Source: Candidatus Bathyarchaeota archaeon
GTDB taxonomy: Archaea; Thermoproteota; Bathyarchaeia; Bathyarchaeales; Bathycorpusculaceae
Assembly (NCBI GenBank): GCA_026014735.1
Contig: JAOZHT010000002.1
Span: 186,001 to 250,000, forward strand
DNA length: 64,000 nt
Reading direction: 5' to 3'
Shown: in pieces, positions 9,301 through 18,139 of the stretch
Layout: each line of letters starts with the position of its first letter
How positions within the stretch are numbered: position 1 is the first letter of the stretch
Position numbers and translations under genes: made by a program
The notes under the pieces: model-generated
The model's input: only the letters and a program-made list of their open reading frames with translations
What the model was told of the DNA's origin: nothing
The model's database searches: none

Positions 9301-9944
9301 TGGTTGCGTTCGCGTTCAAGGTCGTCGAGGCGTTTTTGGACTTCGTCGATTCTGCCCATGGCGGTACGGATGGATATGTCAGCGGCGCGCAGCTTTTCTT
9401 CTGCCTCGGTTTTCTCGGAGTCATACTGGGCGATGCCGATGAGGTCCTCGATGATTTTGCGGCGTTCCATCGCGGTTAAATCGGTGAGCCGCGTAATGGT
9501 GCCCTGCGGAATAATGTTTTGGCTCATGCTGCTAATTGCAGCCATAGATAGCGTCTCAGTGATGTGGGTGCGGCTCATGCGGCGGCCGTTGAGGCGATAG
9601 ACGCTTTGCCCGTTCCGGTAGACCTCCCGCGAGACGGTGACGGTCGTGGTGTCCACGGGCATTAAGCCGTCGGTATTATCGAATTGCACTACAACCTTAG
9701 CCATCTTGGCTTTGTCGATACCTGATTTCTCGGAGCCGTGGAAAATCAGCTTCGCAGAGTTCTCTGCCCTGAGCCTGCGTGTGCTGAGTTCACCCAGCGA
9801 GAAAAGCATGGCGTCCATGATGTTGGTTTTGCCGCTTCCGTTGGGTCCAGTGATGGCTGTGAACCCCTTGTCAAGGTTAACCTTGACTGTTTGGGGTCCA
9901 AAAGACTTAAAGCCTTTTAACTCGATTTTTTTGATGTAGGGCAT
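6393..9944 (-). CDS. smc: Chromosome segregation ATPase SMC
   Basis: 1183 residues, the standard SMC size. Walker A is GPNGSGKTN near residue 34; long coiled coils run about 170-510 and 680-1010; the hinge (about 520-670) contains GAINGIQGRLRSL and the conserved GDTFVA; the signature motif is SGASGGERS; and Walker B is FYILDEVDAHLD near residue 1120. The protein folds on itself to form the condensin ring with ScpA and ScpB. The signature Ser-Gly-Ala-Ser-Gly-Gly-Glu is a minor variant of the usual LSGGE. It is the first gene of the operon; a TATA-like box lies at 10000-10007. Confidence 0.97.
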   Translation of the reverse strand: MPYIKKIELKGFKSFGPQTVKVNLDKGFTAITGPNGSGKTNIMDAMLFSLGELSTRRLRAENSAKLIFHGSEKSGIDKAKMAKVVVQFDNTDGLMPVDTTTVTVSREVYRNGQSVYRLNGRRMSRTHITETLSMAAISSMSQNIIPQGTITRLTDLTAMERRKIIEDLIGIAQYDSEKTEAEEKLRAADISIRTAMGRIDEVQKRLDDLERERNQLLRYSFIQGETRKFQAIKISSDITAQNIKIAESTTQLGKVKERVDKLKEQRELRRGKRHEIEGDWRKLSGEGLEQGGSEVLKVQIKIGELKSKLTELSTKINSGQASLDSFSRVKENNVAQHENLQQEIRENRLKIRQYRSEHEKLGVQLAEKQSQHEALAKETSSLWEGLEGNNQQIHALNQQIGEHVRRLAYLRSEYKQDKAALRLCMGRIKSLTVRKEKFIASQAEIEKSLVELEQVQRDQKLQLKNLEQSVERKQLQKETVNREIEEAEKIASSAKDAVIEFATQRDLAATIAAEEKALRRIEEMGDVGAINGIQGRLRSLIKIDKNFKKAIDAAAEGWLDALVVKDIDVAFTCAETLRRMKLGRVKIIPLQGVVNPKNKPSPKREGVVGALAGFMKYDSGIELAINYVFGDTFVASNDKTAFALSNEGYRAVTVAGDLYEPGAFESGYYRAPLDFSTIIPSENALKSLDEAVKALQTHLTARGSDIVTIESELEQAKIEMTRLSEGIATLDRELVRIRRSVKRTQLNIHQIDKLGSKLEREAAAYKGRMGMYRNERNSIRAALKKIHTEIGELRLKTDVTHIQELEVQREKFGEEANTLRQQLGSLQTEINTYQSQFDRVLRVGYKNIKIQLSKMDQQQGKLAREVADATVERDALKVEVEELEKKRIELSNAVLSAREESKKFTSQIDVIDSELRLFDAEYEQADKLQNQLHFGLENTQLRLSQLQSQLHQYGYEQPLPTDPRQVQEAETTIRMMQFEMERIGAINQLAAQHYSDQISRYRELSVRLNELEREKQAIVSFMDEIEAKKRKVFMTAFEKINASLTVYFEKMTGGGSATLKLENPEEPFTGGIDMIVQFPNKPSIVVSGASGGERSISAVAFIFSLKEFSPASFYILDEVDAHLDAFHTTKLAETLLEEASKTQFIVISLRPEMVNKAQKVYGVYERNGISNVVTAKFPAEAPA

Positions 9945-10289
9945 TTACGTCTTGAACCTCGGAAGTAACATTATCAGTTTTAACATGTCATCAACAAACG
10001 TATAAAAGCTTATACTAAACTTAGCAGCGCTTATCCAGAGACTTTGCATACGCTGAAGCATGAACCGAGAACGCTTCCACTGTGAAGTTCTGCATCGCAA
10101 TTCTCCCAAACATTAGACAACAAGTCAAAATATCGGTTGGTTTGTTTTCAAGTTAAAAACCGAAGATGTCGCCCTTATTCTTGATCTTAAAGACGAAAAA
10201 GGCTTGTTTTTTAGCTTGACCTGTAGGCAGTTTTCTTGCAAATTTAGAAAGGTAACAAAAAAAGAAAAGGTGGATGAAAGTTTTGCTGC
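9945..10289. other. Intergenic region: smc promoter, otherwise featureless
   Basis: 345 bases with no supportable gene. A minus-strand TATA-like TTTTATAC (10000-10007) is embedded in a GTATAA-N4-TTATAC palindrome (10000-10015), about 55 bases before smc, and may be the smc promoter. The remainder (10020-10289) is the 3' flank of the propeller gene on the same strand, AT-rich, with a T-rich stretch on the minus strand just after that gene's stop codon (10258-10278) that could end its transcript. Confidence 0.5.
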
Positions 10290-12848
10290 CTAATGTTTTC
10301 TCATGATTAGCAGTGTAGCGATGGCTATGGCGATTATTATGGCGATAACGCCGGCTGCCAGATAGGTAAGTAGGTCGCTAGCTGTAACGTATCCTGAGAC
10401 AGGTTCCGCTGTTGGTGCTGGTGTAGGTGCCTGATCAACGCTGAACGCTGTAACTGCATGTGAGGGGTAGTATGCTGCGCTGCCGCCGAATGACGCGTAG
10501 ACCGTGTATGAGCCCTCTATATCGGGGGTCCAGTTATAGCTGAAGAAGCCGTCTGCATCGCTTGTAGTTGTGCCTATTTCTCGGTAGTTGCCGTTGCCGT
10601 CGACAACGCTGAGGTCGATTGTCAACCCTGTAGCGTTGGCGGGTTTCGCGAATTGCTTGTACACATACAGCATCCAATCACTCATGCTTTCGTCAGAAAC
10701 CGCTGGTACGCCGTTGGGGAACCGCATCGACAACGATTGGCTGTTAGTGCCTGGAGAAATATCAGTGATTGTCCCACGTAATGTAACAGAGTTGCCAAGT
10801 TGTACACCGCTCAGTGGTGCCTCTGCAGTCATTGCGCTCGGTCCTTTACCGATAGCGTATACTCTTTGGTCGTATGTATCCATGGTCGCGATTACGCTGT
10901 CGCCGATAATTGCGTTGCCTCCCCATCCAGTTTGTCTAAACATGCCGTTTATCCGCCAAATCAGGGTTCCATCCGTTGCATTCACGCATCCAAATGGTGC
11001 GCCCCGTGGCAGCGGCTGGTTGGGTGAGTGTTCACCTGAGCCAATGTAGACTTTTCCGTCGCTGATGAAGGGTATCGAGAGCCACCAGTTGTTGTTCCAA
11101 AGCATCTCTGTGTAGGGGTCTTGGGCTGCATATTGCCATAGGCTGTCACCTGTTTTTACGTCATAGCAGTATAGGATGCCGCTGACGCCGCTAGCGTAGA
11201 GTTTGTTGTATGCTATGAAATGCGAGGTAAGCTGGGTGCCCTCGTAGATGTCCATGTAGTATTGTGGTTCTGATGGTCCCCAAACCAGCTTTCCATCAGT
11301 GAAGCTGACACCATAATGTGTCCTTGTTTCTTTTGCCCAAATTACTCCCATTTCGTCTTCTTGGCTGGTTGCCGCCCAGTTAAGCGACTGGTTGCCTTTT
11401 GTCCAGTCCGATGGCGCCGTCCAATGAGTGTTAAATAGCACTGTTCCTTCCTGTCCTTGCTTTAAGCTGACTGCCCAAACCGCCACGTTAGATGGAGCTG
11501 CTGCTCCTCCGAAGCCTCCGCCGACATTGGATCCGACCATGCGGTCGCCGAAGAAGGTTGCTACAACGCTGCCTTCCAAAGTTTTAGGTATAGTTTTGTT
11601 CCATGAGTATGCAGCTAAAGATCTTGCGTCGTTGCCGACAGTGAATGTTTGGCCGTTTACTGAGTTGCCCCAGCTTGCAGAGTTAAAGCCGGAACTGCCC
11701 CATGTGCAGAATGCGCTCATGTTCCAAAGTGCCATCCAACCGTTGATCAAGTCAGATTGCAGTATGTAGAGTGCGCCTCTATCGTCACGCAGCAGTGTTC
11801 CAGCGGGAACGTTGTTGATGGTGAATCGCCAGTTGCCTGTGTAGGCGTCAAATGCCGTCCAAACTGCAGGGGCAGGTGGACCGAAGAATGATGCGCCGCC
11901 TGTTTGCTCATATAGGTAGCCGTAGGTTCCTTGGTAGTTCATTGATTGCCAGTATAACAGCTGCCCAAACGATATTGAAGCGTTGTTGGGGAATTCTTTC
12001 TGCCAGTACTCTTCACCAGTCCGCAAATCCACGCAGTGATATGTAACTGGAGGTGTAGGTGATGTCAATCCGCCAGCCGCACTTTCTGAATAGTAAAGCC
12101 GCCCATCCAGAATTATTCTGCTGCTCCATTTGCCTTCATATGCGTCGCCGATGCCCATGCCCACCGATGTTCCGCCGGAACCAATAAGGCCATAGTCGCC
12201 GCCGACAAGCCCGCCTAGCGTTAAAGGTTCAGTCCAGAGTACATGTGCGCTTTCAGGGGCAAAGTTGTAGGGGGCAAAGTTGTTGGCTGGGGTGTATAGC
12301 CAGCTTCCAGCAAGAGTGTACCATTCTCTGAGCTGCGAGTCGATTGGTCGTGTCCAGTATTCTCCTGGAAGCGCGTTGCCGGGATAGAGCTTGATGGGTT
12401 CTTCTTGCACTATCAATGTTAGCGGAGCACTGTCGCTTGCCTCGTAGTATTCACTGAAAGTAAATGGCCCAAAAAAGCCCACGCCAGTATAGTTTTCCCA
12501 TTGTCCTGGAAAATGCGACTGCAACGTATAGTTACCCACCATAGTGGGGATGAAGACTGTTCCTGTGGCGCCTGTCGAGTCTGTATCAAATGGTCCAAGA
12601 GTCTCGTTTGTGCCGTCTGGTCTAGTAACAGTTACCGTTAATCCTTTCCAGCCAAGCTCAGTTGCCTGAGTTGCTTCAGTGATGCCTACAGCAATAAGTG
12701 TTTCCTGATTCACTCCGATGGGGTTAGGCACTGCTCCCACTATTGCATAGCTTTTTTTCGCCGCGTTTGCTTGTGGAATATAAATCGCCAGTATCGAAAT
12801 AGCTAAAATAATAATCAAAGAGAGGGTTATCAATTTTTTATTTTGCAT
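10290..12848 (-). CDS. Exported PQQ-like beta-propeller protein with C-terminal membrane anchor
   Basis: 852 residues. A signal peptide or N-terminal anchor (LITLSLIIILAISILAIYI, residues 5-23) is followed by an Ig-like domain, then a propeller with blades such as YDVKTGDSLWQY and NATDGTLIWRI (about 180-680), a second Ig-like domain (ADGFFSYNWTPDIEGSY) and, after an APTPAPTAEP linker, a C-terminal transmembrane helix (about 825-848) with a basic end. The architecture is that of cell-surface proteins common in Bathyarchaeia and methanogens; the ligand is unknown. The propeller resembles PQQ dehydrogenases and BamB, but no PQQ ligands are evident. A TATA box lies at 12891-12900 and GAGGAC precedes the start. 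Confidence 0.8.
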   Translation of the reverse strand: MQNKKLITLSLIIILAISILAIYIPQANAAKKSYAIVGAVPNPIGVNQETLIAVGITEATQATELGWKGLTVTVTRPDGTNETLGPFDTDSTGATGTVFIPTMVGNYTLQSHFPGQWENYTGVGFFGPFTFSEYYEASDSAPLTLIVQEEPIKLYPGNALPGEYWTRPIDSQLREWYTLAGSWLYTPANNFAPYNFAPESAHVLWTEPLTLGGLVGGDYGLIGSGGTSVGMGIGDAYEGKWSSRIILDGRLYYSESAAGGLTSPTPPVTYHCVDLRTGEEYWQKEFPNNASISFGQLLYWQSMNYQGTYGYLYEQTGGASFFGPPAPAVWTAFDAYTGNWRFTINNVPAGTLLRDDRGALYILQSDLINGWMALWNMSAFCTWGSSGFNSASWGNSVNGQTFTVGNDARSLAAYSWNKTIPKTLEGSVVATFFGDRMVGSNVGGGFGGAAAPSNVAVWAVSLKQGQEGTVLFNTHWTAPSDWTKGNQSLNWAATSQEDEMGVIWAKETRTHYGVSFTDGKLVWGPSEPQYYMDIYEGTQLTSHFIAYNKLYASGVSGILYCYDVKTGDSLWQYAAQDPYTEMLWNNNWWLSIPFISDGKVYIGSGEHSPNQPLPRGAPFGCVNATDGTLIWRINGMFRQTGWGGNAIIGDSVIATMDTYDQRVYAIGKGPSAMTAEAPLSGVQLGNSVTLRGTITDISPGTNSQSLSMRFPNGVPAVSDESMSDWMLYVYKQFAKPANATGLTIDLSVVDGNGNYREIGTTTSDADGFFSYNWTPDIEGSYTVYASFGGSAAYYPSHAVTAFSVDQAPTPAPTAEPVSGYVTASDLLTYLAAGVIAIIIAIAIATLLIMRKH

Positions 12849-13160
12849 TTTTTTGTCCTCTTTTCGTAATTCCCTCTTTGTTCAGACTTAGTATATAAGA
12901 TTTTTCTGTTTTAAGCCAAAAAAATTTAAAAAATATATTAAAATGGGCATGCTTCCATTTAAAAAAGAGCCCCTTTCAAACAATTACCCCGACAAGAACC
13001 GATTTAGAACCTTTTTGTCGCCTGCAGAAAAGCCGCTAATTTTGATGGTTGCCCATCCGTGAAAGCGCCAAGCTGCCCTCGGAGCGTCACGTAGCCCCCA
13101 GCTTGCAAGGCCTCCCCGATTAGGGCGAAGAGGCTGGTTTTCGCTTTTGTGCCTGATGCT
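12849..13160. other. Intergenic region with promoter and a possible gene remnant
   Basis: A minus-strand TATA (TCTTATATAC, 12891-12900) serves the 852-residue propeller gene. Between 13004 and about 13175 the minus strand keeps an open frame of about 58 codons without a start codon, with protein-like composition (SLFALIGEALQAGGYVTL and so on), ending in TAA at 13004. It may be the 3' remnant of a decayed gene. Nothing else was found here. Confidence 0.3.
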
Positions 13161-15221
13161 CTACAGGGTATGAGTTAGCCAAATTGCATATAGCGAGAGG
13201 GTTAAGATGAACAGGGCAGCCCAGATAGGTTTACTGTACTTGTAGATGTCTGCTCCACTCATGGGTTGGATGGGAATGGTGTCAAGGAAAGCCGCTATAA
13301 GGCACATCGCTAAACCTGCTCCAGCGATCAAGGTAAATCCAGCTAAGAGTAGTAAAAAGAATACGCCTGCAAAGCCTAGAATAATTAGGATGCTTGCGCA
13401 GGATACCTTCCCAACAAAGTTCTCCGGCTTGTTTGATGTGCTCACCCTTCTTGTCGCCGAAGAGAAGGGCGCGCGGAAAGCTACGGTCGAAATTATGAAC
13501 ATCGCTATGCCCAAGTACCATAGCTTGTATTCTGTCCAGACGCCTCGTCGTCTTGCATAGATTGTTAGCAAGTAAGTTTTAACTAAACCAACGATAAGGC
13601 TCGTGAAGACAAACGTTGGAAAGATAACTAGAAATTCTGAGGAGGATTTTACTTGAACGTATGAAAAGGAGAAAGAAAGAGTCAGAACAGACACCAAATA
13701 TACCAAAAGTTCACCCTTTGACGGCCAATACAGCGACCCCTGTTTTTCATCGACCCTTAACTTATGTTTCGAGGCTACGTAGCTTTCAAACCAATTTTTA
13801 ACAAAGCTGGGAAACAACTTCTGAAGAGTGCTCCCTAACTTACCCAGAAGTTTGCTTGAAAGCGAAGACGCCGAGGAAACGGAGGCGCTTGACACCGCAG
13901 TGGCTACGATGGTAACTGCAGCTAATGCTCCAACGGTTACGGCGCTTGAGGCTACGCCGCTAGCGGAAGACGGCGCCCAAACCTTTCCTGGAGTGTAGCC
14001 TGAAGGGTTCTGTGTTGGAGTCTGCTCGGATGTGCTGCCGGGAGTGAATTCTGTACCGAAAGCGTAAACGTTGCTATCGTATGAACCTACAAACATCACG
14101 CCGCCCGCAACTGTTGGGGCAGAAAACACGCCGCTGTTAGTCTGGTAGTTCCACAGCAGATCACCCGAAGAAACATCAAAGGCGTAAACGGAGTCATCGG
14201 GGCTGTATGAACCAACATAGACCACTCCGTCTGCAACGGCGGGGGAAGAATAGATGGCGCCGTCTGTTGAATAAGTCCAGACCTGCTTGCCTGAAGCTGC
14301 ATTGATTGCGTAGAAGTCCCCTGATTCAGACCCGACATAAACGAGTCCATTGTAGACGGCTGGAGAAGAAGAAACTTTCGCGGGAGTTTTAAAAGTCCAC
14401 ACCGTTGCTCCATCTGAGGCTCTAAAGGCGTAAAGGTTAGTGTCGGTTGAGCCAATATAGACTACTCCATCAGCGACGGCGGGTGATGAGTTTGTGTAGG
14501 TGTCCTGATCGCCAGTGGGGGAACTCCAAATTTTTGTTCCCGTAGCAGCGTCCAAAGCATAGAAGGTGCTGTCCTGTGAACCAAAAAACACTACACCGTT
14601 CACTACCGCCGGTGAACTTCGTATGTCCCCTCCTGTGGGGTAACTCCAAATTTGAGCGCCGGTCCCTGCGTCTAAAGCATACATGTTGTCGTCTGTTGAA
14701 CCCACATAAACGATTCCGTTGGCGATTGCTGGAGAAGACCAAACACCGCCGCCTGTCTGAATACTCCAAATTAAAACGCCGGTTTCAGCGTTTATTGCGT
14801 AGAATTTAAAATCGTTTGAGCCAACATAGACAACGCCGTTAGTCACCAACGGCGTACACCATACATCGCCATCTGTAGTGTAGGTCCAAACGATGTTTCC
14901 GTTGCTTGCATCCAGCGCGTAGACGTTTCCGCCGAAACAGCCAGTGTAGGCTTTGTCGCCTGAAATAGTGACTGCTGAGCGCACTTGTCCGCCAAGACTG
15001 GTTTGCCAGAGGAGGTGACTGGTTTTGGGTGCAGAGGAAGTGGAGTATCTTGCGCCTGAAAGGTCATGGCCAAACATGTTCCAGCCGCTCTGGTTGCCAT
15101 CGGACCCTGATTTGGATGGAATGCTGGTTTGCCCTTTGATGGGCATAGCTAAAGCAGCCGCTATTAAAAGCGTCACTAAAACTAACAACAAAACAGCCAT
15201 GATTCTTTTTGAATTGTGCAC
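13161..15221 (-). CDS. Membrane protein with N-terminal PQQ-like beta-propeller and C-terminal multi-span domain
   Basis: 686 residues. A signal segment (residues 8-26) is followed by about eight tandem blades of roughly 38 residues, each containing YALDA..G..W.Y....SSPAV..GVVYVGS (about 60-390): an outward-facing propeller. An Ala/Ser-rich linker (about 410-460) leads to a domain with about five transmembrane helices (500-686) that resembles Yip1-type membrane domains. The combination suggests a surface sensor or scaffold; function is unknown. GTG is the start, preceded by GGAGAGAGAAGG. Confidence 0.8.
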   Translation of the reverse strand: MHNSKRIMAVLLLVLVTLLIAAALAMPIKGQTSIPSKSGSDGNQSGWNMFGHDLSGARYSTSSAPKTSHLLWQTSLGGQVRSAVTISGDKAYTGCFGGNVYALDASNGNIVWTYTTDGDVWCTPLVTNGVVYVGSNDFKFYAINAETGVLIWSIQTGGGVWSSPAIANGIVYVGSTDDNMYALDAGTGAQIWSYPTGGDIRSSPAVVNGVVFFGSQDSTFYALDAATGTKIWSSPTGDQDTYTNSSPAVADGVVYIGSTDTNLYAFRASDGATVWTFKTPAKVSSSPAVYNGLVYVGSESGDFYAINAASGKQVWTYSTDGAIYSSPAVADGVVYVGSYSPDDSVYAFDVSSGDLLWNYQTNSGVFSAPTVAGGVMFVGSYDSNVYAFGTEFTPGSTSEQTPTQNPSGYTPGKVWAPSSASGVASSAVTVGALAAVTIVATAVSSASVSSASSLSSKLLGKLGSTLQKLFPSFVKNWFESYVASKHKLRVDEKQGSLYWPSKGELLVYLVSVLTLSFSFSYVQVKSSSEFLVIFPTFVFTSLIVGLVKTYLLTIYARRRGVWTEYKLWYLGIAMFIISTVAFRAPFSSATRRVSTSNKPENFVGKVSCASILIILGFAGVFFLLLLAGFTLIAGAGLAMCLIAAFLDTIPIQPMSGADIYKYSKPIWAALFILTLSLYAIWLTHTL

Positions 15222-15641
15222 CCTTCTCTCTCCAAAAGCGGAGATACAATGGATGTCTTTTTAAAACTTTCCAACCGAAAAGATAGGCATACATGAAAAC
15301 CGAAAGGGATACCGTGCAAGTGCTTGCCCGCTGGATATTCGGTTCAGGGTGCACGCGGTAAGCTCTTAAGCCTGATCGTCTGGCATTTGGATAGCTGCTT
15401 CTAAAGCGGCTTTATAGGCCAAATATCAGCACTCAACGGCGAAGTCAGCGGCATCGACAATACCGCCTTACCCACAATGCAACAACAAAACCAAGCTCCG
15501 CTTTAAGGGGAGGATGGAGGCGGCAGAGCAACAGTAGCTTTGCCAAAGCGGTATCAACTAAAACAAACGAAAGCGCAGAAACGGATACGTTTATATGATA
15601 AACCAGTGTTTTAGTGACTACGCATTTAGGGAAATGAAGCT
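15222..15641. other. Intergenic region with two divergent promoters and a possible pseudoknot
   Basis: This 420-base gap separates divergent genes. A T/A-rich TATA-like stretch (about 15258-15268, minus) probably drives the 686-residue gene, and GTTTATATGA (15589-15598) drives rps8e. Between them, AACCGAA (15298-15304) can pair with TTCGGTT (15338-15344), and ACCGTGCA (15311-15318) with TGCACGCGGT (15350-15359, two-base bulge). The two helices interleave as in an H-type pseudoknot. No tRNA or protein gene was seen. Confidence 0.35.
15589..15598 (+). promoter_or_regulatory. TATA box for rps8e
   Basis: GTTTATATGA lies 43-52 bases before the rps8e ATG, consistent with an archaeal TATA box and a leader of about 20-25 bases. 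Assigned by position and sequence only. Confidence 0.55.
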
Positions 15642-16034
15642 ATGTCATCGCAAAGCCATTTACGCAAAAGAAAACTTACAGGCGGCAAAAAACGGGTTTA
15701 CCGCAGCAAAAAGAAGTATGAAGCAGGCGGATACCCAGCTGAAACCATACTGGGCGAACCCAAACGTAAAGTCACCCGCGGCTTAGGCGGCAACATGAAA
15801 GTCAAGGCTCTAACTGACAAGTACGCCTCAGTAACTGACCCCGCAACCGGCTCCACCCAGAAAAGCGAAATCGTCCGCGTCGTGCGCAACCAAGCAAACG
15901 TGGATTATAACCGCCGAGGAGTCATCACGAAGGGCGCAGAAATCGAAACTGCCTTGGGCTTAGCAAAAGTTACCAGTCGACCAGGCAACGACGGCATCAT
16001 AAACGCCGTGCTTATCAGCAAAGAAAAAGCCTAA
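15642..16034 (+). CDS. rps8e: Ribosomal protein S8e
   Basis: 130 residues, the archaeal length. S8e is a small-subunit protein absent from bacteria. Diagnostic features are the basic N-terminus (RKRKLTGGKKRVYRSKKK), RVVRNQANVDYNRRGVITKGA in the middle and a GNDGIINAVLI end. It is a single-gene unit with its own TATA box upstream and a T-rich stretch directly after the stop codon. SRP19 follows convergently after 14 bases. Confidence 0.97.
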   Translation: MSSQSHLRKRKLTGGKKRVYRSKKKYEAGGYPAETILGEPKRKVTRGLGGNMKVKALTDKYASVTDPATGSTQKSEIVRVVRNQANVDYNRRGVITKGAEIETALGLAKVTSRPGNDGIINAVLISKEKA

Positions 16035-16061
16035 TTTTCTTTTTCATTTTATCTTTTCTTA
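16035..16061 (+). terminator. T-rich terminator after rps8e
   Basis: Several T-runs (TTTTC TTTTTC, then TTTTATCTTTTC) start at the S8e stop codon. Archaeal RNA polymerase stops at oligo-T in the non-template strand without needing a hairpin. The element overlaps the last codons of the convergent SRP19 gene. Confidence 0.55.
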
Positions 16062-16375
16062 GGCAACTCAGATGCCTGCTGATTTTTGATTTTAACCAGT
16101 TTCTGAGCGAGCTTTCTAATTATGGCTTCTTTGGCTTCATGCTTCTCCACCAGCAGCATCCCGCTTTTAGCCCAGGGCATCTTGGGAAAATGCGCGTCCA
16201 AACGCACCTCATTCTCTAATCCCAGCCGATCCGCGGCTTCTTTAACCTCCAAGATTTTTGGGGCCACCACCGATTGGTTTTTGGGGACGCGGCGCCCTTC
16301 CTTTCGTGTTCTAGATGCATCGAAGTAGACTGGCCAGATGATGGCTTGATTTGAGAGTTTACGCATATCTTTCAC
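16049..16375 (-). CDS. srp19: Signal recognition particle protein SRP19
   Basis: 108 residues matching SRP19, which binds SRP RNA helices 6 and 8 and prepares the RNA for SRP54. The IIWPVYFDASRTRKEGRRVP segment is diagnostic. It is the last gene of the IPK-fni-GGPPS-gltX-srp19 run, its start codon directly adjoining the gltX stop. The C-terminus is Lys-rich. Confidence 0.92.
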   Translation of the reverse strand: MKDMRKLSNQAIIWPVYFDASRTRKEGRRVPKNQSVVAPKILEVKEAADRLGLENEVRLDAHFPKMPWAKSGMLLVEKHEAKEAIIRKLAQKLVKIKNQQASELPKKR

Positions 16376-18124
16376 CTATTTCTGGGCATAGTAAACGACT
16401 AGTTTACTGCCGACTTTGTCTACCCGCACAAAGCCGTACCGCTCAAACTGTATGATGTCGTCTGGCTTTAACTTTTTGCAGGCAACCTCCGCGTAGCCCC
16501 CTGTTACTGAGGCATCTTGCTGAACCACCTCTGCAGGGTACACCTCGCCCTGTGCAATCCACTGGATAAGCTGCGCTTTGCTTTTTCGGACATCATCGTA
16601 GGATTCGCTCAGGTAAACGGCGTTTACTGTATCGGCGGTTTTTGAGGTAACTTTAAGGTTGAAGAGCTCCATAAGCCGCAGGGTCTGATCAACCTGCATG
16701 GCTTGCGCATCGCTCTGGGCTATCCACAGGCTCACAGTGCCATCGCTGCTTGGCGTCACTGTGTATTCCCTGACGCCCCGCGTGGGCTGCTCAGGATGCA
16801 GCGGCAGCTTCACATCAAAGGATTTAGGTACACCCGTCACTTTGAGCTCAACGGGGGAAGCTACAAAGAAGTATCGGCTGCTTTTTGCATCGAGGATTTT
16901 GCGGTTGTAGCTGTTAAGCGTCTCCCAGCTTAACGTGACATCGTTAGGTTTCACGCCTACATCGACAATGACTTTCTTGATGGCTTCAGGGGTGATTCCA
17001 CGTTTGCGCAGCGCCTGAAAAGTACCCAGCCGGGGATCATCGAAATCCGCGTAATCGCCATCCTTGATGCCCGCCACAATCTTGGATTTAGAAAGAGCGG
17101 CGCCGGTGATTTTGAGTCTCCCGTAGTGGATGGCTTCGGGGTAGCTCCAGCCGAGGTGCTGGTACATGTATTTCTGGCGGACCATGTTAGTGTAGTGTTC
17201 TTTACCGCGGATAATATGGGTCATGCCCATCAGGTGATCGTCGATACCTGCGGCGAGGTTATAGAGTGGCCAAAGGAAGTATTTGCTGCCGACGCGGGGA
17301 TGCGGATACTTCTTGGTGTCGATGATACGCAATGCGGGCCAGTCGCGGATGGCAGGGTTCGGATGATCCAGCTCGGTTTTAACGCGGACCACCGCTTGAC
17401 CCTCCTGGTAGCCGCCGCCAAGCATCTTGCGCCAACGCTCCATCTGTTCAGCGGGTGATATGCCTCGGCAGGGGCAGGCTTGTTTAGCTATCGTTTTATT
17501 GCGGAACTCTTCAGGTGTGCATTCGCATACGTAGGCGTTACCATCCCCGATTAGTTTTCCAACAATCTCATAGTAGATTTCGAGGCGGTCACTCTGGATG
17601 TATTCTTCATCCCATTTGCAGCCTAGCCATTTGAGGTCCTGTCGGATGCTCTCGTAGAATTGAAGCTGCGGCTTTTTGGTTTTAGGGTCAGTGTCCTCGA
17701 AGCGTAGGATAAATTTGCCGTTGTACATGCGGGCGTACTCGTGGCTTAATACGATGGCGCGGGCTGAGCCCAGATGCAGCACACAATCCGGGTTAGGCGA
17801 GAAGCGCGTGGTGATCTGCTTGTATTTGTCGGCGTTGGGCAGCGGCGCCAGCTTTTTCTCTTCGGCTTCATGTTTCTTTTGGGTTTCCGGCCAATTCTGC
17901 TCCACAATCGCTTTCTGCTCAGAGAGAGATAAACTGTTAACTTCCGAAACTACCGCGTTTATGACTGCTGAGAGCTCCTTAACTTGGCTTCTCAAATCGG
18001 CTCTTTCGCCCAGAACCTTACCGACCATCGCGCCCGCTTGGGCTTTGCCGTCATGAGAAACCGCGTTAAGCAAGGCGGCTTTGCGGATAAGTTGCCTTAA
18101 TTCGTTATCTTCTTGTAGTGCCAA
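16376..18124 (-). CDS. gltX: Glutamyl-tRNA synthetase (archaeal type)
   Basis: 582 residues, the size of archaeal non-discriminating GluRS. After an N-terminal helical extension (about 100 residues) come the class I signature FSPNPDCVLHLGSARA (HLGS in place of HIGH), LRFEDTDP and the KMSKS equivalent LSKSK near residue 350, then an anticodon-binding beta-barrel C-terminus like that of GlnRS. It charges tRNA-Glu and, in archaea, normally also tRNA-Gln for later amidation. A tRNA-Glu gene lies elsewhere in the window (49133-49207). It starts with TTG, 15 bases after the GGPPS gene. Confidence 0.95.
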   Translation of the reverse strand: MALQEDNELRQLIRKAALLNAVSHDGKAQAGAMVGKVLGERADLRSQVKELSAVINAVVSEVNSLSLSEQKAIVEQNWPETQKKHEAEEKKLAPLPNADKYKQITTRFSPNPDCVLHLGSARAIVLSHEYARMYNGKFILRFEDTDPKTKKPQLQFYESIRQDLKWLGCKWDEEYIQSDRLEIYYEIVGKLIGDGNAYVCECTPEEFRNKTIAKQACPCRGISPAEQMERWRKMLGGGYQEGQAVVRVKTELDHPNPAIRDWPALRIIDTKKYPHPRVGSKYFLWPLYNLAAGIDDHLMGMTHIIRGKEHYTNMVRQKYMYQHLGWSYPEAIHYGRLKITGAALSKSKIVAGIKDGDYADFDDPRLGTFQALRKRGITPEAIKKVIVDVGVKPNDVTLSWETLNSYNRKILDAKSSRYFFVASPVELKVTGVPKSFDVKLPLHPEQPTRGVREYTVTPSSDGTVSLWIAQSDAQAMQVDQTLRLMELFNLKVTSKTADTVNAVYLSESYDDVRKSKAQLIQWIAQGEVYPAEVVQQDASVTGGYAEVACKKLKPDDIIQFERYGFVRVDKVGSKLVVYYAQK

Positions 18125-18139
18125 AGTAATACGCTCGCG

